NCBI GenBank assembly: GCA_030533445.1
Contig: CM060075.1
Span: 39,951,219 to 40,015,218, forward strand
Source of the DNA: Cyprinodon diabolis
Taxonomy: Eukaryota; Chordata; Actinopteri; Cyprinodontiformes; Cyprinodontidae
Direction: 5' to 3'
DNA: 64,000 nt
Shown: positions 1 to 11,194 of the stretch, in pieces
How positions within the stretch are numbered: position 1 is the stretch's first letter
Layout: each line of letters begins with the position of its first letter
Position numbers and translations under genes: made by a program
Notes under the pieces: model-generated
The model's database searches: none
What the model was told of the DNA's origin: nothing
What the model saw: the letters and a program-made list of their open reading frames with translations, nothing else

Positions 1-1190
1 AACAAATATTTCTGGATATAATAAAGACATGAATAAAAGATTGCTCCATTGAAGATGCAATCTTGAATGTTATGGTTACAGAGAAGCGCTGCTGCATTAT
101 GGGCCCGCCTCCTACGCCGTGATTGGTCAGCTCTGTTTGAGACCGCAGAGTTCTGAACCTAACCAGGCTGACTTTACACCTTATACACCCCATGTAAGTC
201 AGTCAGACAGTCTGGCCGGGTTAACTCTAGACTGCTGAGGTGAATCTATGCAGCCTTTACAGACGTTATTATGGAAAGACATAAATGATGCTGGTCAAAC
301 TGGGACTACAAAAAAAAAAGTTAAACAAATGTTGCAAAGAGCTGAAAATCTCCCTTAAAATGCATTTTTTATAGAGTAGTAGTGTATATATTATTGATAA
401 GGGGAAGAGCTGCGGCAAAGGTCCACAGACCGCGCCTCAAACCTGCAGCTGCATCGCGGACCAAAGCCTCTGTATACAGGTCATGACTGAACCCCTGCAC
501 CACAACCACAGGTCTCTCTTTTAACCTTTTAAAGCCGTGACTTTTTTGATACGTGACTTTTTTTTAGACCCCTGCATCAGTGTGGTATTTTTGTTCTAGA
601 AAACCCTGACTTAAACAACCAGACACATGTAGGGAACAGAAAACACATAAAAGATTAAATAGAAATGCCTGATGTAACAATATTGATGCAAATAAATGGT
701 CTAATTTAGGTTGCACAAAATGTATATTTTATTTTATTTGTCAGAAAGTTCCGTGACAAAATGTCCTATCAATTATTTCTTGCTCCAGACTTTAAAGAGT
801 TTTAAGAGGGGAGCCAGTAACAAATTCTTCTATGCAACTATATCAAACGATCAGATACCAAAAGATCAGATATTTTCAGTCAGCCACCAAATAACAGGAA
901 GCTCTACTCTTTTGCTTATATGTGAGCTCTTCTCCTGTCTACCTGCAGCAACGCGGTCAAGTAACTAAGAATAAATAGTTTGTTAGAGTATTAAAGTTTC
1001 TGAAGACGAATGATCTCAACTTTCAACCGCTTCCTTTCTAAATGTGGCTCATTATTTCTATACATGTTAGTAACGACATGACGTAATGGCAAAAATGAAA
1101 CAGGGAAAGTCCACAACATGGAGACAATCTGCCAGGAAGTGACAGACGGTACAACGATGGGCAGACATATTTGGATATTTTCTTTTTGAA
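1..1190. other. No gene; repeat debris
   Basis: I see no supported coding exon here. The sequence is AT-rich with short homopolymers. Stretches at about 90-240 and 420-520 are GC-richer and look like DNA-transposon debris, but I could not pair their ends. The short open frames at 711-968 and 991-1277 have no recognisable domain, splice context or codon signal. Confidence 0.4.
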
Positions 1191-1199
1191 TAGATTGAT

Positions 1200-1570
1200 A
1201 CAACGGGTGAAACAATTAACTGGACTAATCGTGATTAATTGAGTATTGAAAGAATCGTAAACTAATTTAGTAATCAATTAATCGTTTACTGGAGTATAGA
1301 GAATCTTAAACATGCTTTTAGCTCAAAGAGCAACCCACTTAGCAATTGTACCAAAATTGTAAAAAAAAAAAAAAAGAAGATATTTAAGATAAAATTATTT
1401 TTCATCCATCAATATTCTCCATCAAAAACTCCTCATGTGGCGACGTTTTAGCTTAACCTGGTTTAATTTTGCAAAAAGTCTTCTTTAAGGAAACTTTTTC
1501 TATCTGATTAATCGAAAAAATAATCGATAGATGAAGCGATTTGCAAAATAATATTTAGTTGCAGCAATAG
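1200..1570. mobile_element. hAT-like non-autonomous DNA element fragment
   Basis: The block is built from repeated ATTAATCG/CGATTAAT words (about 1220-1290 and 1505-1530) and ends in a TTTAGTTGCAGC-like terminus near 1555. This resembles the ends of small fish hAT elements that start with a GGCTGCAAC-type terminus. I could not find a clear target duplication, so it is probably truncated. Confidence 0.4.
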
Positions 1571-2054
1571 TTGATATGTTCATGCGTTCACTGATTCATG
1601 AACACATTCAGCAGCCATGCCAACAGATCAGCTGAAGCACAAAGCTGCTCCCTCCATTTAGTATCCATCTTGAATGCTTAGTTTGATTTATTAATGTTTC
1701 TTTTTCATTTAAATTAAGACCTGTGTGCCCTCTGATAGTCGCTCCGTCCCCTGATAGCTCCGTTTCGACTACATGCTACACGGTTTTGAAATTCCCCTCC
1801 AGACATTTTTTTAAGGTTTGAAAAGTAGGACATGCCCGGGAAAAAGAGGACGTCTGGTCCCCTTACCATATCAACAATTTGATGTTTCAGTCAGTGAGTG
1901 CTTGTTGCTATTAGGGCTGGGCGATAATTCAATAACGATATATATCGATCGATAGACGTGTGGCGCAATAGAAAAAAAAAGAGGGTCGATAAAAGTTCGA
2001 TAAAAAAGAATAGCAGTTTTCCTTCCTTCTCATTGTAGCCTAGCATGTAGGTTT

Positions 2055-2462
2055 ATGCTAATCACTGCTTCCTCCCAAGCAATCACAATCGCGGACCCAG
2101 GCACGCCGTCACCAAGCGCCGCCCTCTCAAACCACAACACAGAGCACATGCAGATGTCGCAGCAAGGAGAGATGGAGGAAATTGTTTCAAAGAAGGGTTT
2201 TTGTAGTTCGGCAGTCTGGCAGTATTTCGGTCATGGCAAGTCGGACAAAAAACAAACCACAGTCATCTGTAAAATGTGTCGGGAACCAGTGAAAACCAAG
2301 TCTGATAACACAACCAACTTTTTTTTTTTTATCATCTCAGCCGCTCACACCCGCAGGATTACGAGCTGTGTAGGCCCCGGCGCGGCTCTCCTCCGAGTAA
2401 TCTTCAGGAATTTCGGGAAAATATATATATATATTTTCAGTTCTGGGCAGTTTCCCACGTAG
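2055..2462 (+). pseudogene. hAT transposase N-terminus with BED zinc finger, frameshifted
   Basis: The frame opens at an ATG at 2055 and encodes a BED finger start: residues SAVWQYFGH then a VICKMC zinc-ligand pair near codons 53-80. BED fingers bind DNA in hAT transposases and ZBED proteins. After a run of T at about 2320-2330 the frame degenerates, while a neighbouring frame there resumes a BED-like HLSRSHP pattern, so a T-run indel has broken it. No dimerisation or catalytic hAT domain follows; the copia element sits about 90 bp downstream. It is a relic and not a host gene. Confidence 0.7.
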
Positions 2463-2553
2463 TTCTAACAATTGAGATAAAAATGCTGAGGGGCCAGAAA
2501 CTTCAAAGTAATAACTCAGGTTAAAGCAGGAAACGGGGGAGGCGGCGGCGGGG

Positions 2554-2755
2554 TGTTGTAATGTGTATTCTAATGAGTGCTCTTCAATGACGTCATTAAT
2601 GGGTATGACTATAAATTGTGGAGCATGTGCAATGTTGGTGAATGAAGTAAAAATAAAGTGGTGGCGTGTGACGTGTCGCCCAAGGAAACAACTTGGTGTA
2701 GTCGTGTGCTGTTATTCTCCGACTGTTCCCTGCCCTTATGATGACAGCGCCAACA
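2554..2755 (+). repeat. 5' LTR of copia element
   Basis: The repeat begins TGTTG and ends CAACA. It holds a palindromic CRE-like TGACGTCA (2588-2595), a TATAAA box (2610-2615) and an AATAAA signal (2652-2657), so U3, R and U5 are compressed into about 200 bp. It matches the right LTR at 201 of 202 positions. Confidence 0.95.
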
Positions 2756-2769
2756 GGTTATGGGCCCAG
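2756..2769 (+). promoter_or_regulatory. Primer binding site, half-tRNA type
   Basis: The first 14 bases after the LTR, GGTTATGGGCCCAG, are complementary to the anticodon stem-loop region of eukaryotic initiator tRNA-Met, not to its 3' end. Drosophila copia uses the same internal site, primed by a cleaved tRNA half. The match and zero spacing are seen in the sequence; the priming mechanism is by analogy. Confidence 0.85.
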
Positions 2770-2776
2770 GAGGGAG

Positions 2777-5179
2777 ATGGGAAGTCGATGGCAAAGATTG
2801 TGCTTTGATGGAGATGAAAGAAATTATGAGCTGTGGGAGGCAAAGTTTCTGGGACATCTCCGGCTGCATGGCTTGAAAGAAACAATACTGCGTAAGGTGG
2901 AGCCGAATGCAGACGCCGATGAAGATGAAGATGACGACTCTGATAAAAACGAGGAAGCCTACGCCGAGCTGATCCAGTGTCTAGATGACAAGAGCTTGTC
3001 TCTAGTTATGAGAGAGGCGGCAGATGACGGCAGGAGGGCGTTGCAGATCCTGCGAGATCATTATGCGGGCAAAGGAAAGCCGCGGGTAATTAGCCTCTAC
3101 ACAGAACTGACATCCCTCCAGAAAGCTGCCAGCGAGACTGTCACAGACTATATTATTCGGGCTGAAACTGCCATTACAGCGCTAAGAAATGCTGGAGAGA
3201 CGCTGAGTGATGGACTGTTGATAGCCATGACTTTGAAAGGTTTGCCTGAACCATTTAAGCCATTTGTTGTTCACATAACTCAAAGTGATGATGACAAATT
3301 AACCTTTGGTGACTTCAAAGTTAAGTTGAGAAATTATGAAAGCACCGAAAAGTTAAAAGTTAACATGGATGAAGATAATGTGATGACAGCCAGTGGATTC
3401 TCAAGCAAAGTGATGCAGAGACAAAAAACAAACCCAGAGTTTACGTGTTACAGCTGTGGCCAGAAGGGACACAAAGTGCGACAATGTCCGACGAACTTTA
3501 AAGCACAGAGACAATGGTGCAGTTTCTGTAAAAACTCCAGTCATAAAGAGAGCAACTGTCGAAGAAAGAAGAAAGAAAGTGTGAAACAGGCCATCGAAGG
3601 GGATGATCACTCGTTTGTTTTCAAGATGAGCGACAGCCAGATGAGCGGCTTGAAACAAAGAGGACTGATGGTAGACACCGGTGCAACGTCTCACATAATT
3701 AATGATCTAAGCAAGTTTAAAAAGTTTGATGATGCCTTCCGACCGGAGGAACACTTCGTGGAGCTTGCTGATGGGACGAGGACAACTGGCGTGGCACAGA
3801 AGAGAGGCGATGCAGAGGTGTGGCTGCGAGACACCGAGGGACGGAACGTGAAGGTGGCGATAACGAGGGCGCTGTACATCCCCATCTACCCCCAGAGCAT
3901 CTTCTCTGTTAAAGCAGCGACGGCAAAGGGAGCCTCAGTCAACTTTCAACAAGGACACGACCAACTCATCTGCAAGGATGGAACCAGGTTTGACATTAAC
4001 GTGTACAATAGACTTTATTTCCTTGATGTTCTCGATGAAAATGACTTTGCTGACAAAGAGGACGATAAAGTTTTGGGTTGCTATGACATTCAAGAGTGGC
4101 ACAGGATTTTAGGTCACTGTAATTTTCAAGATGTATTAAAACTAGAAAATGTTGTGAAAGGTATGAAAATCAAAGGGAAGGTTGATAAAACTAAACTAGA
4201 CTGTGAAACGTGTATTAAAGGGAAATTTACCCAGAGTAGAAATAGACAAGCTGATGCAAAAGCTAAAACGGCCCTTGAGCTAGTGCACACAGATCTAGCT
4301 GGCCCTATTGAGCCTGCTGCAAAAGAAGGATTTAGGTATTCACTTGCATTTACGGACGATTTTTCAAGTGCAATATTTGTCTATTTTCTAAAAGCTAAAA
4401 GTGACACAGTCAGAGCTACTGAAAGGTTTATTGCAGATGTAGCCCCCTATGGAAAAGTAAAGTGCATTAGATCAGATAACGGCACTGAGTTCATGTCAAG
4501 AGATTATCAGTCTTTATTGAGTAAAAATGCTATTCGACATGAAACATCTGCGCCGTATTCTCCCCATCAAAATGGGACAGCTGAAAGAAGCTGGAGAACA
4601 CTGTTTGAGATGGCCAGGTGTTTGCTGATTCAGAGTAATTTGCCTAAAGAATTATGGACTTATGCTGTGATGACTTCTGCAGTTATACGCAACAGGTGTT
4701 TTAATAATCGTCTGGGGCAAACGCCGTACTACATGTTGACAGGCAAGAAACCTGATCTTTCTAAAATGAAGGAGTTTGGAACAGTGTGCTACTCTTACAA
4801 ACAAAATAAGAAAAAGTTAGACTCAAGGTGTGATGAAGGAGTTTTTGTTGGTTATGATAAAAACAGCCCATCATATTTGATTTATAATCCAGTGACAGGA
4901 AGGGTGTGTAAACACAGGTTAGTCAGATTTCTAACTAAACCTGAAAATGAATGCCAAACTCAGACTGAACCAGATGAGTTGGAGGATGAGTATTACAGAA
5001 AAACTGTTCCTGTTAAGTCAGAGTTAAAAGTAGAACAGCAGGTGTCAGAAGGAACAAAAGAGATGCATGCTGAACCTTCAAGTGTGGGGAACACAAATCT
5101 CAGGCAAGATGAAGAACATTGTCTACGACGCTCCAAAAGAGAAAAAAGTGCCTCTGTATTTAAAGGACTACGAATGTAA
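2777..5179 (+). CDS. Copia gag-protease-integrase polyprotein (frameshifted at its end)
   Basis: The frame is open from within the LTR; I chose the ATG at 2777 because it is the first beyond the LTR and primer site. From the N-terminus come a gag region, two CX2CX4HX4C zinc knuckles (about residues 222 and 246), an aspartic protease motif VDTGAT (about 299), an H-H-C-C integrase zinc domain (about 440-480) and the integrase core with D in HTDLAG (about 504), D in RSDNGTEF (about 567) and E in NGTAERSW (about 601). Gag packages RNA, the protease cleaves the polyprotein and the integrase inserts cDNA. The frame ends at 5179 just after an A-run at about 5143-5148, where homology moves to the next frame. 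Copia polyproteins are normally one continuous frame, so this is a broken copy. Confidence 0.9.
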   Translation: MGSRWQRLCFDGDERNYELWEAKFLGHLRLHGLKETILRKVEPNADADEDEDDDSDKNEEAYAELIQCLDDKSLSLVMREAADDGRRALQILRDHYAGKGKPRVISLYTELTSLQKAASETVTDYIIRAETAITALRNAGETLSDGLLIAMTLKGLPEPFKPFVVHITQSDDDKLTFGDFKVKLRNYESTEKLKVNMDEDNVMTASGFSSKVMQRQKTNPEFTCYSCGQKGHKVRQCPTNFKAQRQWCSFCKNSSHKESNCRRKKKESVKQAIEGDDHSFVFKMSDSQMSGLKQRGLMVDTGATSHIINDLSKFKKFDDAFRPEEHFVELADGTRTTGVAQKRGDAEVWLRDTEGRNVKVAITRALYIPIYPQSIFSVKAATAKGASVNFQQGHDQLICKDGTRFDINVYNRLYFLDVLDENDFADKEDDKVLGCYDIQEWHRILGHCNFQDVLKLENVVKGMKIKGKVDKTKLDCETCIKGKFTQSRNRQADAKAKTALELVHTDLAGPIEPAAKEGFRYSLAFTDDFSSAIFVYFLKAKSDTVRATERFIADVAPYGKVKCIRSDNGTEFMSRDYQSLLSKNAIRHETSAPYSPHQNGTAERSWRTLFEMARCLLIQSNLPKELWTYAVMTSAVIRNRCFNNRLGQTPYYMLTGKKPDLSKMKEFGTVCYSYKQNKKKLDSRCDEGVFVGYDKNSPSYLIYNPVTGRVCKHRLVRFLTKPENECQTQTEPDELEDEYYRKTVPVKSELKVEQQVSEGTKEMHAEPSSVGNTNLRQDEEHCLRRSKREKSASVFKGLRM

Positions 5180-6791
5180 GGCAGAGAGTGATGATTTTGC
5201 CACGGAAAATTTTGACAATGTTGATTATTGCTATCGTTTAGTGTGTAATACACCACAAAGTTTTAAAGAGGCCCTGACTTCACCTGAGTCTGAGAAGTGA
5301 ATAGAAGCTATGGAGGAAGAGGTTGAATCCTTGAAGGAAAATAACACATTTACTCTGACCACGCTGCCAGAAGGTAAAAATGCAGTGGGGGGTAGATGGG
5401 TTTATACCATCAAGGAGAATGCAGATGGAGCTGAGACTTTTAAAGCCAGATATGTGGCAAAAGGCTACAGCCAGGAAGCTGGTATAGATTATGGGGAGAC
5501 ATTTGCACCAACAGCTAGCATGACGTCTATATGCAGCTTGATGCAGATGGCAGCTCAGTATAATCTGAAATTACATCAGATGGATGTTAAAACAGCCTAT
5601 CTACACGCTCCTATTGATTGTGAGGTGTATATAGAACAGCCTGAAGGTTTTATGGTTAACTCAGAATTTGGTGAAAAACAGTTTCTTAAACTTAACAAAT
5701 CGTTGTATGGTTTAAAACAATCTGGACGCAACTGGAATAAGATGTTATCTGATTATTTGTCTGAAAACGGTTTTGTACCAAATGAAGCAGATCACTGTGT
5801 TTATACAAAACATACAGCAAATAATAGAGTGATTCTAGTCATTTGGGTTGATGATCTTATTATAGCAACAAGTGAGGATTCTCTAATGGACAGTGTTAAA
5901 GACATGCTGAAAGCAAAGTTTAAGATGAGAGATATGGGGCCGCTTAAACATTTTTTGGGCATTGATTTTACACAGACAGAGGGAGAAATAAAAGTTAGCC
6001 AGAAAAGGCACATAACTAAAATACTGGAGAAATTTGGTATGTCTGAATGTGGTACTAGATGCACTCCATGTGAACAGAAGTTAAACTTTGAAAGTGAAAG
6101 CAAACTTGTAGACCCAAGATTGTATCGTGAGCTTATAGGAAGCCTAATATATCTCATGATGTGCACAAGACCTGATATTAGTTGGGTTGTAAGTAAACTC
6201 TCACAATATTTGTCACAACCAAGGGAGTGTAACTTGGTAACAGCAAAACATGTGTTGAGATACTTAAAAGGGACAATAGACAAGAGTTTATGCTTTAAGA
6301 GGAGCGAGCAGAAACTTCAGCTCGTAGCATATAGCGATGCAGACTGGGCTACTGATCAGAGTGACAGGAGAAGCGTTACGGGTTATTGTTTTAGCCTTAA
6401 TAAAAATGGACCAGTTATCTCATGGAAGTCAAAGAAACAACAAACGGTGGCTCTGTCTACATGCGAAGCAGAGTATATGGCATTGGCAGCGACAACACAG
6501 GAAAGTTTGTATCTTGTACAGTTGTTGGGTGGAATGGACAAAGACTGCATGTATATGCCAGTTACAATATTTGAGGACAACCAAGGAGCAATAGCTTTGT
6601 CAAAGAACCCAGTATTTCGTCAGAGATGTAAACATGTTGATATCAAGTATCATTTTGTCAGATCTGCATTTTATGATGGAAAAATAAACATTGTATACTG
6701 CTCAACAGCAGATATGGTTGCAGACGTTTTTACCAAACCTGCCACAAAGCCAAAACTGGGAAAATTTATGCATTATATGTTTGGAATGTAA
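5150..6791 (+). pseudogene. Copia reverse transcriptase-RNase H, separated by frameshift and stop
   Basis: This is the second half of the polyprotein in another frame. A linker reads from about 5150 to a TGA at 5298-5300, which occupies a position where copia proteins usually have tryptophan. From 5310 to 6791 the frame is open: RT motifs RWVYTIKEN, QMDVKTAYLH, LYGLKQSGRNW and catalytic WVDD (about 5846-5857), then RNase H with SDADWA, AEYMAL and EDNQGA and the usual C-terminal HVDIKYHFVR and ADVFTKP. It would copy RNA to cDNA in virus-like particles. All catalytic acidic residues are present, but nothing upstream is fused to it, so expression would need frameshifting and stop readthrough. 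Confidence 0.85.
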
Positions 6792-6869
6792 AATAACTTG
6801 TTTTAAATGTTCAAAAAAAAAAAATAAAATTTTTGAATGACGATTGTATAGTGCAAGAGCAAGTGGGGG

Positions 6870-7071
6870 TGTTGTAATGTGTATTCTAATGAGTGCTCTT
6901 CAATGACGTCATTAATGGGTGTGACTATAAATTGTGGAGCATGTGCAATGTTGGTGAATGAAGTAAAAATAAAGTGGTGGCGTGTGACGTGTCGCCCAAG
7001 GAAACAACTTGGTGTAGTCGTGTGCTGTTATTCTCCGACTGTTCCCTGCCCTTATGATGACAGCGCCAACA
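6870..7071 (+). repeat. 3' LTR of copia element
   Basis: This is a 202-bp copy of the left LTR with one substitution (G at 6921). It carries the same CRE-like, TATA and AATAAA sites. It is preceded by a purine tract and followed by the CGGGG duplication. Confidence 0.95.
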
Positions 7072-7400
7072 CGGGGTATTTATTTATTTGTTATATTTAT
7101 TTTGGTCACTTTAGTTTATTCTTTGTCAGTATTTAATAACATAACTCAGGTCTCTTAAGTTATTTTTCTTTAAAACAATTCTGTTATGGTTAAAAAAGTT
7201 GGTTAAATAAAGATTTAATTAGAAGTCTGTGTTTGTGTTTTTTATTAAAATTAAATCACTTAGCAATATTATAAAAAGTCCAGGCAGAGCTGCACATAAA
7301 ATATGGTTTCAAATCTTTTCAATAATTATCGATATCGATCAATATGCATTTTTTTTTATCGATAAGCTTTTTTTCTATATCGCCCAGCCCTAGTTGCTAT

Positions 7401-8011
7401 GATGCATCTTTGCTCAGCAGCTTTGCTCGTTGTAAACCAACCAATCAGCGCACAGCTCGTCTAAATGTTCATGAGCATACCATAAAAGGAAGAAAACCTG
7501 TTGTTTCATTCTAGGGCTTATAACCAGGCTTGCATTACACACAGAACAGCAAATATGCCATTTTCAGCACAACCAATGTTACACACCCTATTCAGAGACC
7601 TTAAGGAACAAATACCCCATATAATCATTCTATGACCCCTTTAAGGAATCAGGTCAAAAATATTTGCATCACATATATCTGTTAGACAGACTAAAAATAA
7701 ATGTCATTGACCTTAAAAATCCTGCATTTATCTAGTGCAGGATCATTTTTTTTTTTGTCTTTGTGGGTTTTGGAATTTGCGTCACACATTATAACAGCTG
7801 GTTTAATCATTTGCACCTGTCAGCCTCTGACAGATCTGATGCTGTTCAGCTGTTTAAGCTTTCTGTTCAGATAATTGTGTCAGACATTTTTATTTAGAAC
7901 ATAACTCTCAGCTTCTGTTCTGCTGTCTGCACAAACACAATTAGGAAAAGTGGAAACAGTTTTAAAGTTATCTTGCTTAATTTAAGCTCATTTTTTACTT
8001 TGTAGAATGTA
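7401..8011. other. No gene; older DNA-transposon flank
   Basis: This stretch continues the older repeat into which the hAT element jumped. It includes CCAATCAG near 7441 and a terminus-like CTATGACCCCTTTAAG at about 7631-7646, of the type found at the ends of small fish DNA transposons. No exon is seen. Confidence 0.4.
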
Positions 8012-8235
8012 GGGGAGTGGTGGCCTAGTGGTCAGGGCATAGAGTTTGGAATCCTGAGGTTCTGAGTTCAAAACCCACTCCCACTATGAGTCCCTGAGTA
8101 ACAACCCTTAACCCCACACTGCTCCCCAGGCGCTGCACAGTGGCGGCCCAATGCTTTCACAGGGGATGGGTTTAATATAGAGAGTTAATTTCTCCAATGT
8201 AAGATGAATAAAAATCAATTATTATTATTAGAAAC
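8012..8235 (+). repeat. tRNA-derived SINE
   Basis: It begins GGGGAGTGGTGGCCTAGTGG, with an RNA polymerase III A box, and has a B-box-like GGTTCTGAGTTCAAA at about 8058-8072. The body matches the minus-strand copy at 63644-63885 (shared ACCCTTAACCCCACACTGC and AGAGAGTTAATTT words). It ends in an ATT microsatellite tail. Confidence 0.85.
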
Positions 8236-9324
8236 TGTACTTGCTTGTGTCATTTCTGTTTTAAACAGGTTTATGTACTTAAACTTCAGTAAAAAATTGA
8301 GTAGATATCTGATAAATCAGCATTAAGAAGGTTATTTCCAGAGCAAACTATTCCAAATAAGACTCTCTCTGTAATTAAATTAAGTTTAATTTCCTGTTCA
8401 GCCTCACAAAGACGTATTCTTTTGATTCTACAGGACATAATTCATCCTTTGTGTGCAAAATACTCCACAATACTATAGTTCATACCATGACTTAATGCTT
8501 CCTGCATCTGTGTTTAAAACAATCTGTTGATTTTGTGATGAAGACAATGCCATTTATTCGTCATTGTTTATTCTCAGGTTTATCCTGAGAGTTTCTCATG
8601 AAACTTTATATTTGGACTGAATCTCATTTAAAAACCTTTCTCTGTGAAAACTATTCTAATTAACCTGAAACATTTTTAACAGAAATTAAAAGAACAACTG
8701 ACATCTGATTTTTTTCTCTGTAGGTTTCTAGTCTTTGTGAATTTCTTTAAGTTAATGAAAAATCCCAAAGCTAAGAACCTTAATTATAGATTCAAATCTA
8801 GCAGCAGGAAAACTTTGAACTGTGTCATTTTCTTTTACTTTTATTTTTGTTAACTCATCAGTAGGTTGGGATTTTCTTATGTCTCCCTGAAGCACATTTA
8901 AGTTGAAGTATTTGAATAGGATTATTTTCATATGTAAAAATACCAGGATAAGATGATTTTATCAGGAAGGAATCTATTTGCTCTGCTTCTCCACATAAGG
9001 ACACGTATGCTGCTCTAAAGCTTTTCTCCACCCACAAGTTTAAATAAACTCAGAAAATGTTTCAAAAATTCAACCAACCAGAGATAAATGCTGGATATTT
9101 AATAAATCAGATACAGCTGGGTTAGAATAATGATTTCATTAGTTAATAATCTTCAATAATCTAAAATTAAAATTGAAACATAAGGGGTCATTTTAATGTA
9201 GAAACGTGTAATTCTATTTAGTTCAAGTTGAAGTTAAACTTAAATCCTTAAACCAGAAACTCTAAAACCATCTAAAGTCAGAACTTATTCATTATCAAAG
9301 ATGAAAGCAGCAGCAGCAGTTTAC
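8236..9324. other. No gene recognised; AT-rich spacer
   Basis: I searched this for a minus-strand V-set or membrane exon that could follow the leader exon at 9325-9388 and found none. The sequence is AT-rich with no clear repeat ends. Confidence 0.4.
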
Positions 9325-9388
9325 CTTCAACAGCAGTCCTGCACAGAGACAAGCAGAGGACAGACACCCAGAAGATAGACGTGGACAT
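9325..9388 (-). pseudogene. Orphan signal-peptide exon, butyrophilin-like type
   Basis: Read on the minus strand, an ATG at 9388-9386 opens 21 codons (MSTSIFWVSVLCLSLCRTAV, then E), a classic signal peptide. It ends in phase 1 before a GTAAAC donor at 9324, the same phase and GAAG/GTAA junction as gene B's leader. No V-set exon follows in the 9 kb to the window edge. Either the rest of the gene lies to the left beyond the transposon insertions, or it has been deleted. The (A)n and LINE tail begin 25 bp upstream, so its promoter side has also been disturbed. Confidence 0.5.
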
Positions 9389-9462
9389 CCCAGCAGCACA
9401 TGTTGAGAAATAAAAAAAAAAACTGTCCATTTCCAAGAAAAAAAAAAAAAAAGAGAGAGAGA

Positions 9463-10050
9463 GGGGCTTCTTCTTCTTCTTGAAATATTTATTGCGGTTG
9501 GCAAAACCGTTAGGTAAGCATTACCGCCACCAACTGGTAAGGAGTGTGGACCACATGACAAAAAAACTATCCTGTTATACAATTTAATCTGTTTCAAAAA
9601 CTGCTTCCTGGTTCCTTTTGCAGTAAATCAACAATGTCTATTTGCATTTTCATATTACCGAGTTTCCTAATGAACTTGTTTCTCTGAATCCAATATTTCC
9701 TACAACTCAAAATAACATGTTCCACCGTCTCATCTCCCTGTCTGATGCTTCCCTATTAAAAATGATCACCTAATTAATCCTGTGTGTCCTATTCTAAGTG
9801 GTGAAATACTCATCTCTTTTCTTCTGTTCCTTTCTGTTCTTCTCTTTTGTCTAATTCTCTTGTGGATTTTATAGAACCAGCTTCCTTTCTTTTCTTCTTT
9901 CCATAACTTTTGTCACCTCTCTTGTTTTTTTGTTAATTATACCCTTAATTTCTGTTATACTAACACTAACATTAATATCTATCCGTACCTTATTTGTACT
10001 CTCCTTAGCCCCCCCCAAAAAAATAAAATAAAAAAACCTTCCTCTACTCC
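9463..10050 (-). mobile_element. I/Nimb-like LINE, 3' fragment, decayed
   Basis: On the minus strand the fragment encodes a degenerate C-terminal cysteine motif (TVEHVILSC at about 9718-9745), typical after the RNase H domain in I-group LINEs. It ends in the GCGGTAATGC...AAACCG 3' signature and a GAA tail near 9470. It is truncated near 10050 and full of indels. Confidence 0.65.
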
Positions 10051-10059
10051 TACTTCTTT

Positions 10060-11190
10060 TATTTGCGTGGTCAATTGCAAACAGCTTCTAGGTGCACACC
10101 GCCACCTACTGTACACAGTGTGTAGACTTAAGGTCCCACCTACTATATTCTATTTTTTTATTTTGTGTTATGTTATGTAAAAATAAAGATAATTCTTTAT
10201 TAATGACCCTAATTGCCACCTATCTCTATCTGTCCCTAAAATTCCTTTAACCTCTTAAATCCACTTAAGCATGGATAGAATTCCACCGGTACATTTCTTA
10301 CCAGCAGGTGGATCCATTGCGCGCAGCTCCAAGCTGTTGGTCTGTATTAAACTCACTTTAATTTATATATTAGGTAACTAGAGGATGTTAGCTTTCAAAT
10401 AATGTATTGCACATGTAATTTGGGATTACAGTTTCTAAGTAATTTGCTGTTCCATTTGGGTAGGCAAAACAGGCGAGGATTACCCAAAAAGGTGGATTTT
10501 AAAAGGTTAATACTCCATTCTCTCCCTTTTTTTCCTAATTACTTTCCTCATCCTCTCTCTTTTAGTTGCATATCTAATGCAATTCATCGAAAAATGATCT
10601 ACATTTTCTTTCCTCTACAACCCTCACATAAAACATACATTCTCTTCCCTAGTATCAACAAAAACTCGTTCCAATAGGTGTGTCCAGTTCTTAGTCTAGT
10701 ATAAATGATATGTTCCCTTCTGCTTCTTTTTCATAATTTTTAAGTATTACAGATTTTTCAACCCTTTATAATCTTCTTCCTTTCTCCTCTTCATCCCAGA
10801 TTTTTGCCTTCGTTCTGTTTCTTTCTTTCTAATTATTGATTTAATTTCCCCTTTTCCAAATGGAATCTGAACTGTAATCTGCTTTCCCAAAGCCTTTCTG
10901 CTGTTTCATTTCCTCTCACCCCTTCATGTGCTGGAACCCAACAGAACTGAACATCTATTCCATATCTGAATAAACTCTAAGACAAGGTGTTTCCTATAGT
11001 TTCCTTCTGAGTGAATGCTTTCTATTGGTGCTTTAGAATCTGTGCACCACCCTGTCTGCTCTAACCTCCTCCCCCCACTGTAAACTAATAATTATTGCAA
11101 CCATTTCTGCTGTGTAAACAGACAGAAGGTCTGTTAATCTTTTACAGATACATATATTAAACTCTGGAATTATATCACTATTCTCACAAG
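10060..11190 (-). mobile_element. I/Nimb-like LINE, RNase H and C-terminal fragment, decayed
   Basis: This is a second, longer piece of the same kind. Going upstream on the minus strand I see its 3' signature (about 10075-10125, ACCGCCACCTACTG on plus), a RLRTGHTYWN motif (about 10700-10670) and an RNase H relic including a WVPAH-GVRGNE-like stretch (about 10940-10900) and YTAEMVAII near 11120. The order fits RNase H followed by a C-terminal knuckle. Many stops and frameshifts make it inactive. Confidence 0.65.
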
Positions 11191-11194
11191 CATC

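Larger units (their letters stand above)
2554..7071 (+). mobile_element. Ty1/copia LTR retrotransposon, complete and young
   Basis: Two 202-bp direct LTRs (2554-2755, 6870-7071) flank a gag-pol region in the order gag, protease, integrase, RT, RNase H, which is the copia order. The 5-bp target duplication CGGGG (2549-2553 and 7072-7076) is intact. The LTRs differ at one site (A2605 versus G6921), so insertion is recent. A primer site follows the left LTR directly and a purine tract AAGTGGGGG (6861-6869) precedes the right one. The reading frame is broken by a frameshift near 5145 and a TGA at 5298-5300, so this copy cannot make an uninterrupted polyprotein. Confidence 0.95.
1912..7392 (+). 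mobile_element. hAT DNA transposon, internally deleted, carrying a copia insertion
   Basis: The terminal inverted repeats read TAGGGCTGGGCGATA at 1912 and its complement ending at 7392. They are flanked by a perfect 8-bp duplication GTTGCTAT (1904-1911 and 7393-7400), the hallmark of hAT transposition. Without the nested copia element (2554-7071 plus one duplicated 5-mer) the element is about 960 bp. It keeps only a BED zinc-finger-like reading frame and no catalytic transposase domain, so it could only have moved with a transposase supplied in trans. The order of events is clear: hAT first, copia later. Confidence 0.85.
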
